Shown here in pieces: positions 1 to 14,257 of a stretch of DNA of 64,000 nucleotides. The translations under genes were made by a program, and so were the position numbers. Source of the stretch: Chrysomallon squamiferum (lineage: Eukaryota > Mollusca > Gastropoda > Neomphalida > Peltospiridae); assembly GCA_012295275.1 (NCBI GenBank), contig CM022679.1:16752342-16816341 (forward strand), written 5' to 3'. The notes under the pieces are model-generated. The model did not search any database. It had not been told where the DNA came from and was given only the letters and a program-made list of their open reading frames with translations. Numbering within the stretch: the first letter of the stretch is position 1; the number at the start of each line of letters is the position of its first letter.

Positions 1-3000
1 TAATACATACAAGTATAATCTTTCACAAACACGAAAATAACTGAGCATGAAAACAGAAAATTAAGACATCTCTGGGGATGTCGCATGCGCTCGAGAAGAG
101 ACTTAAGAAAACTCATCTGGAACAGAATTAGCAAAGAAATAAAGAAAACAACATCTGCAGAGGGACCTTGTTCTCTTGCATACAAGAATCTTGATCGTCG
201 AACTACAAAAATATTTACAGAAGCCTCGCTAACTTTAATTGAATTTTAAATATGTTGTATCCCACCAAAGTACTGACATTAGAACATCTGTTTACAGTTC
301 GTGACATTCGTGAAAACAAGTATAAAGATTAATATCTATTGATATTTTTTTTATTATTCAGTTATGTATCAGAGCCCATTTACAGACTGGTTCATTCATA
401 ATGAAATAAACTTGGTGAAGTATCAATGGGCTTTCGTAACTGACTTGTTTAATTGGTCTTTGCCGACAAAGGGAACATACTGCTAAAACTGCTTCCGCTT
501 CCTGTTTCCGATCCCTTAATGAGACTAGTGCAAATGCATAAGGGAAATTAATAAAACATAAAATAAATGAATAGAAAAGAATTTTGATTTATCTTGTGAT
601 AAAAATTCTAATATTATTAAAGCTTTAACAAAATTTTCACTCTAAATGTAATTAATGTTTGTGACTAACTATGATAACAAAGAAACAAAACAAACCCAAA
701 ACAATATCAGTTTGACCTAAAAAGAAGAAGAAATTATTATTATAGTATTTTTTCACTGTAAATATCACCATTATTTATTTAAAATTGTTTATTCAGTGTA
801 CATGAACTTGGGAGGAACAAAGATGACATGTTATTTGTTTAAGAGTACAGACGTGTTACTGAAAGCAAAAAGACGCCAATGTTTTCACCGCATTATCATC
901 AAGTGAATAGTAAAACAACTTTGACAAATACATATTATGGACCCTTTTTATTAGAATAATTATTTTAAAATATCTAAAACAGACAAATTTCTCTAATATT
1001 TCCACGTTCGTCCTATAGTACAGTCAGGGCCATCTTGTCTTGATAAGAAGAGGTTTTAAAAAAATATATCTTTTCCAGCAAACAAGGGAGAATAATTAAA
1101 AGATACTGTAAATATAAAAACCTTCCTTTATATATATTTTTATTATACATTAAATTATACATGAATGTATATAAAAAGTACTCAGTATATATTATTACAC
1201 ATTATGTTCTAAACCTATCAGTATTTGACTCGTCTGATGTTTAAAATACATTTCAGTACAGCATCTGGCTCACTGCACTGTTATATAATTTGGTAACCGG
1301 ACGTTATTCGCAGTGGACACAGTGGCATAAGGAAACGTAACGAATTCCTATCAACGTGATTTTCTTTTACGCAGTACGTTAAACTGCATAACTTGTAGTG
1401 ATTACAGAAATCACTTGATGTACTCTGAAACGTAACTGCCGAACGCCCTTTTAATTCAGTTTGGCATTGCCATGTGGCCATTTAATAAAATAAAATTAGA
1501 ACGAAAACACAAATCCATTACAGATTAACATGGTAAGTGGCACATGTTCGATTATCTATATCAGGGTCGCAGAGAACGCATAAACGTGTTTATGAGATCC
1601 TTTCTGTTCCAGCCGAAAGTTAGAATTCGAATTTGCAGTATAACATCTTTTTAAAACAATGGCGTTACTGCAGCAGGAAACAGCTTGGGTGTCCAGAGTT
1701 TTAAATTCTAAAGCATATTTTTATACCATTTTTATGACTGTAATTAGACTGCAGCTTTATTAATAACAGTTTTATAATTATATATAATATTTACATACAG
1801 ATGGATAGATAGATAGATAGATAGATAGATAAATACGCAGCGAGATAAAGAAAGATAAAAACATAATCCAACGATGTTGTAACCAATTCTGAAAGATCAC
1901 TGAGTCTTTTTTTCATGCAGTCAATTTAATTATACTGAGCACTGTATTATTTACCATTTTAAATCCACTCATCATTCATTCTCACCGTCGAAGCCTCGTC
2001 TTTTGCTTCTTCGTTATTTTACCATCTCATTCAACTTTATTTTTTACTCTTCCTAAAAACAAACACGGTATCATTATAGCGCATAATAATTTTCAAGACG
2101 AAATGAATTTCATAATACAGAAAAAACTATCGGTGTCCTAAAATATCGTGGATATTAACACTCTTATTCTTTTTTTAGTCTTGAACAGGATCTGTGTTAT
2201 GAGGTGACTGTAATATAAAATATGGGTTCAGTAAAGCTCATGTTTTATTTGATACCAAGACATGTTAATTGCAGTTGGTTACAGTGAATCTCTATAAGAA
2301 ACAACTGTGATTGAACATAATCTGTCAGATGAAGAGATTAGCGTAATAATGACTGTCAGTAATCGCAAACCAGAGTCACAGGCACAGTATCACTGAAGAA
2401 AAAAGAGTAATTCTAACAGTGTGAACTAATGATTGCACAGAGAGAAGCCTCCAAAAAGTAATAACTAGTTATTCGTTTGATGTGAGTAGATAGCAGGAAA
2501 TAGGGTTGAGTAAATCAGAGGTTTAATATAAAAACGAACCATTCCCATACATAATGTAGATCACACAGATGTACACAGAATTAAAACTGACTGTTCCCAG
2601 GTTTGTTAAAAAGAGTACAGACAGGTCAAAAATCAAATGGAAATTCTACTCATCACGTATAAAAAATTGGAACACTATGGAGTTTAAAAAGACAGAAGTA
2701 CAAAACATCAGACCTAAAAAGACCAGAGGACTATAATGCATCATGTGCTTTGTAGAAAATTAGGTTCGTATCTATTTAGTGTGTTTAGTACATCACTGTT
2801 CGTATTGCTTAAAGCATCTTCATGTTTGCGCACAAAGCAAACAGACAAAACTCTAATATTCTCCAAAACAGAAGTTATGTTTTAATTTAGGAGTGTTGAA
2901 AACATGTCTGGTTTTATTTTTTAATATTTATTTATTTATTTATTGTTTGTTTGTTTGTTTTTATTATTATTATTATTTTTTTATTTATTTCGTACTAAGA

Positions 3001-4267
3001 GCAAATTTTGTTCAGAAGAGACGTCTTTTTTTATAATAAATGTGCATCGTCTTTGTTCCTTACAAAACTACATCTTTAGTTACGTCTTACCTCAATCAGA
3101 GAAAGATAATATGTCACTGATTCTGTTTATATTTGTATTTTTGTGATAATATCTGATTTAATATGTATAAAGCTGTTCATGTATTTTCTAAGATAGCAAA
3201 CCGATACTGTCTTAGCTTTATCTCTCGATAATGTCAAATCTGCTTTAAAAACAGTTAACCCTATCACTTTAAAATGGTTTTGTCAATGTATGCATCTTAA
3301 AGCGCCCCATTAGTGTTACGAAAAAAGGCTTAAATACGATATGCACACAGTCAGTTCATTATTTTTATATACGAAACTTTGCTAATAATATAAACTATGA
3401 TAAAAGAAAACTTGCATGTAGGCTGACGTCTTATTTTTTGATGATATGTCGTTCATAGAAGGGCAATCAGTATATATAATGATTTTAAAAAACCAACAGC
3501 CTTTCTTAGCAAAAAATGGCATTTAAAAAAGGAGTTCAAACTCTAAGCATTGTCATGAACTTGTTATTTCACGACCTATGTTATTATTAACAATCACTGG
3601 TCACAAGGTACACATTAAACATTATCTCTAAAGTGTGCACTGGTAGTGAGAACAACTGCAAATACCATTAACAGTACACTTTAAATATAAAACATAAGTG
3701 GCTTGCGATGTAAAGGTAATCATGAAATAGTGTTAAACGTTTTATGATTTCTAAAGATATGCATAAATATGAGAAACAGAATTTTGAAATATAGTGTCCG
3801 TTTTTCTTAATAAATTCTTTAAAAGGTTAATGAAGTAAAATCTTTTCATCCTTTTTATTTTCAAGAATCTTACAAGAAGCCATTCGTTTGTACAACCAGC
3901 TGAGAGAATTTTATCGTTTCTGTGTCGCAGAGCTTCAATCTCATTAATCATTTTTAAGTATTTTAAGTATATTCTTACCGCAAAACGTTAGATTTCCATC
4001 TTTATTTTAGTAAGATTTTATCCTAAAGTGTGCTGTAATTATACCAATCAGGTTTATATTTAATTTGAGAGATATTAAAATGTACGTTGGAGAGAGGGAC
4101 AAATAGTTTAAATATATTCTGTACACTTATAAGTTGGTCATTATTATTATTATTATTATTATTTTTATTTTTATTATTATTATAACCTTCCAATGTTAAT
4201 TAATAACGTTGTCAACAATAAAAGGGTACAGTTTAAAAATATCTGGGCACTTCTACGATTTTTAACT

Positions 4268-4356
4268 CATGACGTCATCGCCTATTTCAAAGTTTCTTCT
4301 AGCGTAACGCAAGAAAAATACAGCTATAGCTCTGCCGCACAGACTATGACGTCACA
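4268..4356. promoter_or_regulatory. Pair of perfect CRE sites 77 bp apart
   Basis: TGACGTCA occurs at 4270-4277 and 4347-4354 in an AT-rich region. CREB/ATF binding is the established reading of this palindrome. No adjacent gene is visible, so this would be an enhancer or the promoter of an unseen transcript. Confidence 0.3.
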
Positions 4357-7300
4357 ACTTCAGTTAAAAGGTGGCAACGTTCAAATGGATGTCAGTATTA
4401 TAATATTTTGTTATGAACTATCAAAGATCGCCCCAAAACACTGAAATAACCTCTCTGAAGTAGGAAGAATAGTAATAGTAGTAACAGGCTGTTAGTTTGT
4501 CTTAATTTCTAAAGCAATTATTCTCCTATGAGAAAACTTGCAATATTTGTCCGTAGTAGAAAGCTATCTTAAAAAAAAAAAAAAAAAAAATTGTTTTAAT
4601 AATCAGAGATGCTGATATTTTCAAGTTGATTTATACCAAACAACACAGAATATGTGTACTGGTAGAACTTTATCGTAATAATAAATATTCTATGTGCTAG
4701 AATTCCACCACAACTTTAATAAATAAATAAATAATAACAAATATATTCCACTCATCGTGATTATTAAAAAGAAAGTAAACAGATCTAATGTTATGAAATT
4801 GTGAGAGAAAACAAATTAACTGACTGACACACAATATTTCATAGTTAGTGAGCTAGTGCTGTTTGTCTTTTTCTTTTTTCTTAATTTACTATTATTCAAA
4901 CCATCACAGCCATTACCGTTACTATGTTTCTACATAAACTTTACTACTGAATTTACTGTCATATTAATACTTACAGCACTACCAGTAATTGTACTTCTAT
5001 TGTTTTCATTACAGAACTATTTACTACAACTTATATCGGAGATAAAAAGACACCACGCATTTTTTTTTTTTTTTTTTATTAACTGGCCAGCGAATCCATA
5101 GAATTTCGAACACTAATGGAGTTTTCAGTGTATTTTAATGACTAAAGGTAGAAACACAAATAACAAGAATGGTAATGGTTATGTTGTAAATCAATGAAAA
5201 TATTCATATCAAATGCAGAACAAAATCCCCGCGTCTTATTTCAAAAATGCCTAGAATGTTTTTGCGCATGTATAAAATGATGGAAACTGAAGAGGGTCAG
5301 TTTGAGCCTGCTTCAATCAGAAAAGTGTCATAAATTGTCTTATAAATACGTTATTTGTGTGAGTTAAAAACTCTAGAGGTGAAAGGACCAGCGGCAATTA
5401 GTCACGTGTAATCTGTGGGTTCTGGTGTACAAACATCACTATGGTGGAGATGTCCAGTTTAGAGGCCTTATAACGTTTATTCTGTGCAGATGAGAGGGGA
5501 AAGAAGTAACAGTACAAAATATGTTAAATTGCATTATATTATTATCTGGGGAATAATAATAATAATAATAATAATAAACATACATTAATAAGCATTCCTT
5601 AGAATTTAAATAATAATAACATTGACAATAACAACAACAACGATAATAACGACGAAGGTGATAAATAAACGAGTTAATAAATGAATAAACAAACAAACAA
5701 ACAGACAAATAAATAAATAAATTTATGGCAATATTAAGTGATATTAGATCTTTAAACAGTAAAACAAGTACACTTAACAAATTAATCACAGTAATTTATA
5801 ACAGCAGTACGTAAGTTTTTGGAAGACACAGAAAAACAGTAACGAACTGTACCTCACAGACTAACGTTTGTTTCAAAACCATACAGATGAGGAAAACCGC
5901 TGTCTACTCTTTTTAGATTAGCAGTAAGTCGTCAGTCACATAAACCTTCTCACAAACAGCTACTTTGATAAACCAGTTGTAGGAAGGGAAATGGCTCTGA
6001 GTGGGACTGATCTTTCGACTGTCATATCTAAGTCACGTGTTCTAACTAGGCACCGCTCATTCAGTGTTATGACTGACATTACCTAAGAACTGACAAAAAT
6101 AGCAGACTGAATATCGGTCGTTATCTCCACTGAGAATAATCAGGCAAAACCCCACTGTTACAAAACAACTCCCAAAATAAAACAAAGAAGATTATGTACA
6201 ATCCAGCCAGACTGGAACAAATCTCTTGTTTGATTCTGTCCTTCAATTATTAATTTTTTATAAAATTGTTAACCAGTTTTTGCTACATATTACTGTATGT
6301 GTGAAAACCCTTGTGCTTCATAAATGTACGTTTCTTTGGAAAGTCTTGATTTAAAGACCAGTATAACACACACGCACACATAAACACACGCACAGACACA
6401 CACACACACACACGAACATATCCAAACATTTTGTATCAGTCATTTGTTTGGCTATCCATAACTTCATTAGTGTAAAATGGTTACTTTAGACTGTTTCTCG
6501 CTAGCTGCATTATCAGTGATGAAACTGAAAATACGAAATCGAAATTTCTTCTAATGATATTTAATTATAGAACGTAAAAGCATAAAGTAAACGTAGACGA
6601 CTAACATGCATAGTTTTTTGCTTTAGAAATATAATTCATAGATTTATAATAGGTAGTGTAAAAAGAGTTTTAAAAACAGAAAGATCACTTTTTGTTTTCA
6701 GAACGTTATATAATGTTTTGTTTACTCTCCATACAAACTTTATTATGTTTTAGAATACCCTGATTTTATGCTATCGAAGGGGAGACAGTGTTTGCCTAAG
6801 AACTGAACAATCTAATTTAATTTTGATACGATAAAGTCGAAGTAAATCTACGCCTTTAAAGTAAACTTTGTTATTAAATTAGCATTATTTGTGTAAGAAT
6901 ATGTCTTCAACTACGCATGCGCTTGTTTATCAGAAAACAATAAGCTATTCATCGTAATTTAAAACGACTCGTTGTCGATAAACAGAATTCTCGTTTTCAC
7001 TGTGAACTGACAGCATCTTCCTGTTAACTATTGCTTCTTGGTTAACTAGAACCCACGCACAAAGGGTGAATTCTGGTTACGTGCAAAATCTGATAAGTAA
7101 GACAGAAATGCCCGTTAAAATATGATCGTACATATAAAATGTATAAATTGATTAACCACTTTGAAAATGAAGCTTATAAACCTTCATTAATGTATTTTGT
7201 TCGCTAATACAGGACAGCATCACAATATGAGAATTTAGCTAGCTACTTTTGTTTTTTATGTTAGTTAAAATAAGATGTCTAGATGACTGATGACTAAATA

Positions 7301-8099
7301 AGTATCACTGACCAAAAATGATCATTGTAACGTGATTACTTTTATATACTATTTACATCTACCAAACAGCAAAGGTTTTGAACAAACGATAACAACAACA
7401 ATAATAATAATAAGTATATAATGCCTTTGATATTGTAACATTTAGTTGTATAAACGTATTCGTTCTCTGCCTTTCTAACTTTATCTTTTTATATTATTTT
7501 CTTATTGTTAAAGAAAAAAGGTTTTGTTTTTATTTATTTTAAATGTTTATAATATTTTTCTTTTCTTTTCTTTTTTGTTAATGATTTTATTTCAGTATCT
7601 GGTCCTTGTTCTTCATTTCATTATTTTCTTTTGAGAATTTTGTATTATTAAATTCCACCCACAAATGAGGCGATCTTTGATCGTGCTTTTCTTTAGTGCT
7701 TCTAGTAAACAAATTAATCCACTTATTAAATTGCGATAATATAATTTCCATAATGGCTTCTAGTGATGATAGTCGACGCAAATTCTTCAGTAACGTGTCC
7801 ATGACTTCCAAATGCAACTCTGCGTGTTTTGACAAAAATATGATTCTGCATTGAATATACATCTTATCATCAGTGTAGTTAGTACGGCGATGTTTCGACA
7901 GGAAACTCAGAAACCACATTATCCTTCTCGTCTCACCGGACAGCAGATGTCAGTCGGTTATGTTTGTCATTAGTGGTGAGATGCTATGAATCCGCATATG
8001 TGACTTGATGATTACAAATGATACATAGACAGAAATGCTAAACTCTTCAGAATTGAAATGGCTAACTTTAGTCGTTTTGAATTATGCTGAATTTTCTTT

Positions 8100-8134
<35 letters not shown>

Positions 8135-9276
8135 TTTTTTGTTCTGTTTGTTTATTTATTTGTTCGTTTGTTTGATTTGTTTTTTATTTTATATTTATTT
8201 ATTTAGTAATTTATTAATTTTATTTATATGTATTTGTTGTATTTCACATTTATTTATTTATTTTTGTTGATATTGCTGTTTAATAGTAACAGCTCTCTCT
8301 TTCATATCTGTGTGAAGTTTTATTAAACATGATCACGATCGATTTTTCACACCTGTGCAGCATGTTATGCACTAAGGCTCTCGTAATCACATTTCGATCA
8401 GTGAATTAACAGTCATACAAGTTGCCACATTTTTGTTTTCACATTCTCTGTTTCTATGTAATCAACTATTTCCTGCGACTTCAAGAGAAAATGTGGACCA
8501 GTCAGAACCACTTCTCATCACATGATTACAAGAATCCTAATACTAACCCTGACATTCAGAATAGTACTGTTCACGCAGTTCGTAGACAAAAGCCCCCCCA
8601 AAAAAAACCAACTTTAAGATTGAAAGTTTCTTTGGTCTGCTTGGTATTCTCTGCACAAGTATAAAATAAAAAAATAAAATGTCCTCGAAAAAACCTTTTT
8701 AGTCTTTTTCAGAGTTAGCTTATTAAAATATAAAACTAATCTGTTTCTCGACTCCATATGATATATAGGTTTTGAATCCGAACGTCCAATTAAATAATTC
8801 AGTTTTGTATGAAACTAAAGAGAAACATTAGAAGTAAAGAAAAATATTCCTGTGTCAACACCTCACGATAATTTTTATGTTTAAGATGCAGATGATATCT
8901 GCTTCTCTACTTTCAGACATCGAAAACAAATTTAAGTGACATTTTTATATCATTTCATTATCCACACCTCCACAGGAGAATTCGCAAACTTATGCGTTTT
9001 AGAGGATGGAAAAGAAAAACATTTTCTGCGTGTTCAAAGCATAGCAAAGAAAATGCAATGCTGCGGCATCCAGTGACAAAAAGATGACATATTAGATGGC
9101 TTTTAATATCTGAAATGTCATCTAATGAAATTAATCATGTTTTCTTTATGGACATATCGATCTGTGAAAAAAATAAAACTAAAATAGTAAAATAAAGTAT
9201 TGCATGGTTAATAAGTACGCTGCGAATTTTGCAGTGATTTCTGACAGTTTATCAGGTTAATAGACTGCTCGGGCGC

Positions 9277-9299
9277 AGGTTTCTGTCAGACAGAAACCT
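9277..9299. repeat. Perfect 23-bp palindrome
   Basis: AGGTTTCTGTC, a central A, then GACAGAAACCT. The arms are 11 bp each. A short hairpin in otherwise unannotated DNA. Confidence 0.8.
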
Positions 9300-10956
9300 C
9301 TGTCACAACACACAGGAGAATTGTTAATCGGCAAACAAAACAGAAGGTTCGGAATGATCGATTGTGATGTATTGATCGCATACGACGGACTGGGATACTG
9401 CAAATCATCATCATATAACACAGATAGGTAGTAGATACAGATCTAGATATATCTTATATATTACTTCTTTTTGTTATTAGAGAAAATATAATTTTCTTTA
9501 TGTTACGTAAGCCTCTGTGAAGAAGACAGCATTAATCGCTCCTAAGTAGATTTGTTTTATTATGTTTTATAATAAAAACACAATTGTTAAGTCTTTATGG
9601 ATAAGTGCAGATTGTCATTATTTTTATTACAGAATATAATAACGTTTCGTACAAAGCAATTTATATGAAAAGTTTTTAATCAATTTATTTTTCCCATATG
9701 AAAATCTTTAATATGTGACAGAGATGAAAATCTTTATATCCTACTAATGTTTGTTTTGAAATCCTTTTGATCCTATTGTTCATTACCTTTTCACTAAGTA
9801 TCATAGTGAAACGTTCAGACAAATTAATGAATACAAAGAAAAAAAGAGATAATAATGAACTTCGGAGAGAAAAAACAAATCACTGCATTCATTTTTGTTT
9901 CATAAACTTCAGCAAAACGGCATTAAGCGATTAATTCAAAGTAGATCCAAGATAAAAAAAAAAAAAGAAAAAAAAAAAAAGAAAATTAATATGAGTCACA
10001 AGAAAAAACTCAAGCACAATTGTATCTTTCTTTACTGCAAAGATTTAAAAACAAACACCACAGATTCAACAACTGAGATGTAGCTTGCGATAATTGCTTT
10101 GAGAATAATTCCTCTGTGGTGCGTCCATTCAGCTGTTTCCCCTGGTGTGTCAATTATTAATACGCGGTTATTTATGTGAACGTATATATAAAAGATTATT
10201 CGGTATTAATGGAAAATGCGGCTTACCTCAGAAGACCTGTGTCAATTTTGCATCGATACATACAAAAACAACATAATTACAAAAACATAAAGAAACACAA
10301 ACACACCCATACACCAGAGAGAGAGAGAGAGAGAGAGATTAACAGATACATACAGATCACATATACGTACACACATATATATACAAACACACAGACATAC
10401 ACAAACAGACACAGAGACTAAGATAAAGAGACACTCACATACATTCCTGCAAACACAGGATTAGTCGACCTTACCATCTCCATCATTTCAGGGACATGTT
10501 ATTAGTTAAATCAATAATAGAAAATACGTTCCCAGTCGGACTGCTCCGGGCAACAAAGTACAGTGTGTTAATGTTACGCTGCTAACAACTCGAATAAACA
10601 GTGTCTCCTGTATCGCTTACATTTCTGTCACATTTTTTTTTTTTTTATTTAATTGGAACTCCAAAACAAGAACTTTCCTTTATATAGTTCTGAAAAAAAG
10701 TTATATATTTCTCTGTCAGTTCCTGCTGTGTTTGAAAATTATTGTAAGCATCAGAACGTCTCACGCTCTTGTTTATTGTTTGGTTTATTTGCCGCAGGCT
10801 ACAGCAAGCGATTTGAATTGGTGAAAATGTTATAGTAAAGGTTACTGTCTGCCTGACATCTCAATAACATGAAATATGCTTCATACAAAGTACAAAATAC
10901 CTAATATCTTTTTCCAAATTACTAACCAAGGTGTTTGCATATGTTTGTACTTGACG

Positions 10957-11386
10957 TATGTATGTTTGAATGTACGTATGTACGTATGAAGTGTATGTTT
11001 GGATGTAAATATGTACGTATGAAGTGTATGTTTGGATGTGACGGTATGTACGTATGAAGTGTATGTTTGGATGTAAGTATGTACGTATGAAGTGTATGTT
11101 TGGATGTAAGTATGTACGTATGAAGTGTATGTTTGGATGTAAGTATGTACGTATGAAGTGTATGTTTGGATGTAAGTATGTACGTATGAAGTGTATGTTT
11201 GGATGTAAGTATGTACGTATGAATGTGTATGTTTGGATGTAAGTATGTACGTATGAAGTGTATGTTTGGATGTACGTATGAAGTGTATGTTTGGATGTAC
11301 GTATGAATGTGTATGTTTGGATGTAAGTATGTACGTATGAAGTGTATGTTTGAATGTGACGGTATGTATATGTATATACGTTTATG

Positions 11387-11439
<53 letters not shown>

Positions 11440-11464
11440 GTGTGTGTGTATGTGTGTGTGTGTG
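10957..11464. repeat. 33-bp minisatellite followed by (GT)n
   Basis: A 33-bp unit of the form GAAGTGTATGTTTGGATG-TAAGTATGTACGTAT repeats about ten times to 11372, with shorter variants at both ends. (GT)n then covers about 11393-11464. The unit length is a multiple of three, so one frame stays open, but the product is a plain repeat. Confidence 0.9.
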
Positions 11465-12654
11465 TTCTTGACTTCCCCAGTGTCTGTAGAAAATATTAAA
11501 ATGATAAAACTAAACAGGATCTGTAATCATTACCAACAGTGACAAGATGTTTATATGAGCCGTATAATATTTAATATAATTTTTAAAATAATTAATAACA
11601 TTCGCGAATAATATGCATACCTCCAGACATGTAAAACAAGCTTATATTAACTATCAGAACACTGTTTAACGACATCAAGTTAATTTTAAGGTGTTGTTTT
11701 GTTGTTGTTTTCAAATGAAATATAAAAATAAAAACTGGTATGCCGATTTAGATTACCTGTATAAATACTTATATCCTGGATTAATACAGGATATGTCTAA
11801 AGGACAAATGTGTTTCCCATTAAAATTAATTCAGTATCGTTGCTTTTACGGCTTTATTTCATTAACACCATAGACAAATGCTCAGTATCATTATCGTTTC
11901 ATGTCAGATTTTATTTATTTTTTCAAACATTCCACACACAACATAGAAAGGAAATAACAAACTCGTAGGTGTCAGCACCAGTTGGGGAGAAAAAATTGAA
12001 AATAATTTTAAAAAAAGAAAAAGAATAAAAGCAAAGAAATATCCTGCTAATCTAAATGATATTGAAAAGATTTAAGATTTAAATGGACGGACACGTCTAT
12101 CAGTACAGTTTTATAACGTTTCAAAGCCTTCATTTATTTTCCGTGATGGTGGTCTCTCATAGATGATTAGCAAATAATGACACAGGCATTTGCAAGATTA
12201 GAAGATTTGTTTCAAGTCTTTGCATCACCTGCCTCGCAGTATATTCCTTAATTACAGCCATTAATATCTCTTCTGTCCATGTGAATCAGCCTTTCAGGGA
12301 AACATTAAGCTAGCTGCCACGGTATAAAGTTATAACAGTCGTATACAATCTGTTCAATTCAACACACATTTACGCTAGTTTCTTTTGTGTGATTTTTTTC
12401 GATTTGCTCTCGACGGTTTATAGTCTTTGTTCTTTCTTTATTTTTCTCTGTTTTATATTATATTTACTGTCTTTGTCGGTCTTTCAACATCAGTTCAACA
12501 GAAATTTAATGTGCTATTTTTGTCGCATTTTGTTCCATTACCTCTAACTGCCAAACGATGGAACGTCTAATTTGTATTTAAAAAAGACCCAAAAAACAAA
12601 TTGAGATAACATTTTTTGTAATCTAACTTAATTAGAATTTTCTTTAAAAAATAA

Positions 12655-12663
12655 TTAAATACA

Positions 12664-12694
<31 letters not shown>

Positions 12695-13183
12695 AAATAT
12701 ATTAAAATGAATTGAAATAAAATAAAATGAAATGAAATGATATAAAATAAAATAAAATAAAATAAAATAAAATAAAATAAAATAAAATCTAACAAAGAAG
12801 GAAAGAAAAGAAAATAGGATTTAAACTGGAATAAAAGTTTGCAACAAAAGTTCCTATGACGTACATACATACAAGTACGTACAAACACAAATTCACAGAC
12901 ATACTCAGAGACACACAAAAAATACATACATACACATGCATATATCATATACACACACATACAGGCATATATATAGAAATACACATAAAGACAGATATAC
13001 ATACATTTATCCATACATACATACAGGGATGCATACCCATATATATATAAACAAAAACATACATACATACATACATACATACATACATACATACATACAT
13101 ACATACATACATACATACATACATACATACATACATACATACATACATACATACATACATACATACATACATACATACATACA

Positions 13184-13215
<32 letters not shown>
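12655..13215. repeat. Cluster of AT-rich microsatellites with a long (CATA)n
   Basis: (AATA)n at about 12668-12702, (AAAAT)n at about 12743-12788, a degenerate CA/TA stretch, then (CATA)n at about 13053-13214. All open frames over it are repeat translations. Confidence 0.95.
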
Positions 13216-13217
<2 letters not shown>

Positions 13218-13602
13218 CATATATGTTATTATGGGCATATAAACATTGTATTGGGACTCTCCGCTATGAAATAAACTTAAACAGACACAAGTTCATGCAC
13301 TGCTATAAAGATATTTAGGAAATTGCTGTTACTGATGCGTAGCCTATCACGCAAAACGACGTTTTTGACTATTGGCGAATTTTTCACACAACACCAACAA
13401 CAATATTTTGGCAGCAAAAAATTGTTGAAAAGTGAATCTGAAATAATGTGCTTGTATTAGAAGCACAACACTAAATCAATGTCCTAGATGTCAGTAAAGT
13501 TCCAATCAGTCACACATAGTTCAGAATATAAAGCGCAGAAATTAGAGCCGGAATATTTTATTTATTTATTTATTTTTGATTCATTTTATGTTTGTTTGTT
13601 TC

Positions 13603-13634
<32 letters not shown>

Positions 13635-14142
13635 ATTGTTCTTTTTTTTAAGCTGGTCTCCTTTCTTTTCGACCTCATGGAAGTGGAATCGTCAAATGAC
13701 GAAAAATCGTTTTTGTAACTATACCAGATCTAATGGTTTGAAATTCAGAACCGTGTGTTCACATGCAGAGAGAGACTTGATGAAATGACTGACCAGTGAC
13801 TGCATCTTCCCATACTTGTCTCTTTCAAACAATCTGGAAGGCGTCCGTGCAACAGTTAACAGTTACTTCCAACACACACAGTTTTACAGAGTTAATGCAC
13901 GGAGACTGCAAAGCCGGTTATTGCAGGTTATTTTACGTCTGCTAAAAACGCCAAGAAGGGAGTGCTGCCCGTGCTGTTATTCGGTGCAGAAAGGTTGTCA
14001 TTATTTGCAGGATCAGCGTTTTTCGGTACTTTTTCGAGGATATTTCCCTAAACAACCTTTGAATATATTTTACCGTCTACGGGAAGGTACTTATAAAGTC
14101 CCTTGTTACTAATCGATATCTGCAGACCATTCATCGGACACA

Positions 14143-14257
<115 letters not shown>

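Larger units (their letters stand above)
1..10950. other. Gene-free AT-rich region
   Basis: I see no supported coding region. Contents are poly-A/T runs (about 4571-4590, 5060-5078), short microsatellites (TTA near 4141, AAT near 5551, CA near 6369, TTTA near 8101, GA near 10317) and unique sequence. A 110-residue open frame on the minus strand (7587-7919) has an ordinary amino-acid mix (for example LHLEVMDTLLKNLRRLSSLE) but no recognised domain and no splice context. Confidence 0.6.

Noticed and set aside
7587-7919. 110-residue minus-strand frame as a gene
   Set aside because: The composition is plausible but there is no recognised motif, no splice signal that extends it, and none of the neighbouring sequence is coding. 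Mentioned only within the region note.
11054-11242. Repetitive peptide MKCMFGCKYVR
   Set aside because: It is a minisatellite with a unit divisible by three; no start context, splice sites or domain.
12655-13274. Open frames of up to 185 residues (Met-Tyr-Val-Cys and Ile-His-Thr-Tyr repeats)
   Set aside because: They are products of (CATA)n and neighbouring repeats.
13816-14112. 98-residue plus-strand frame before the CT repeat
   Set aside because: It begins at a non-ATG codon, has no recognised family, and no splice context was found.
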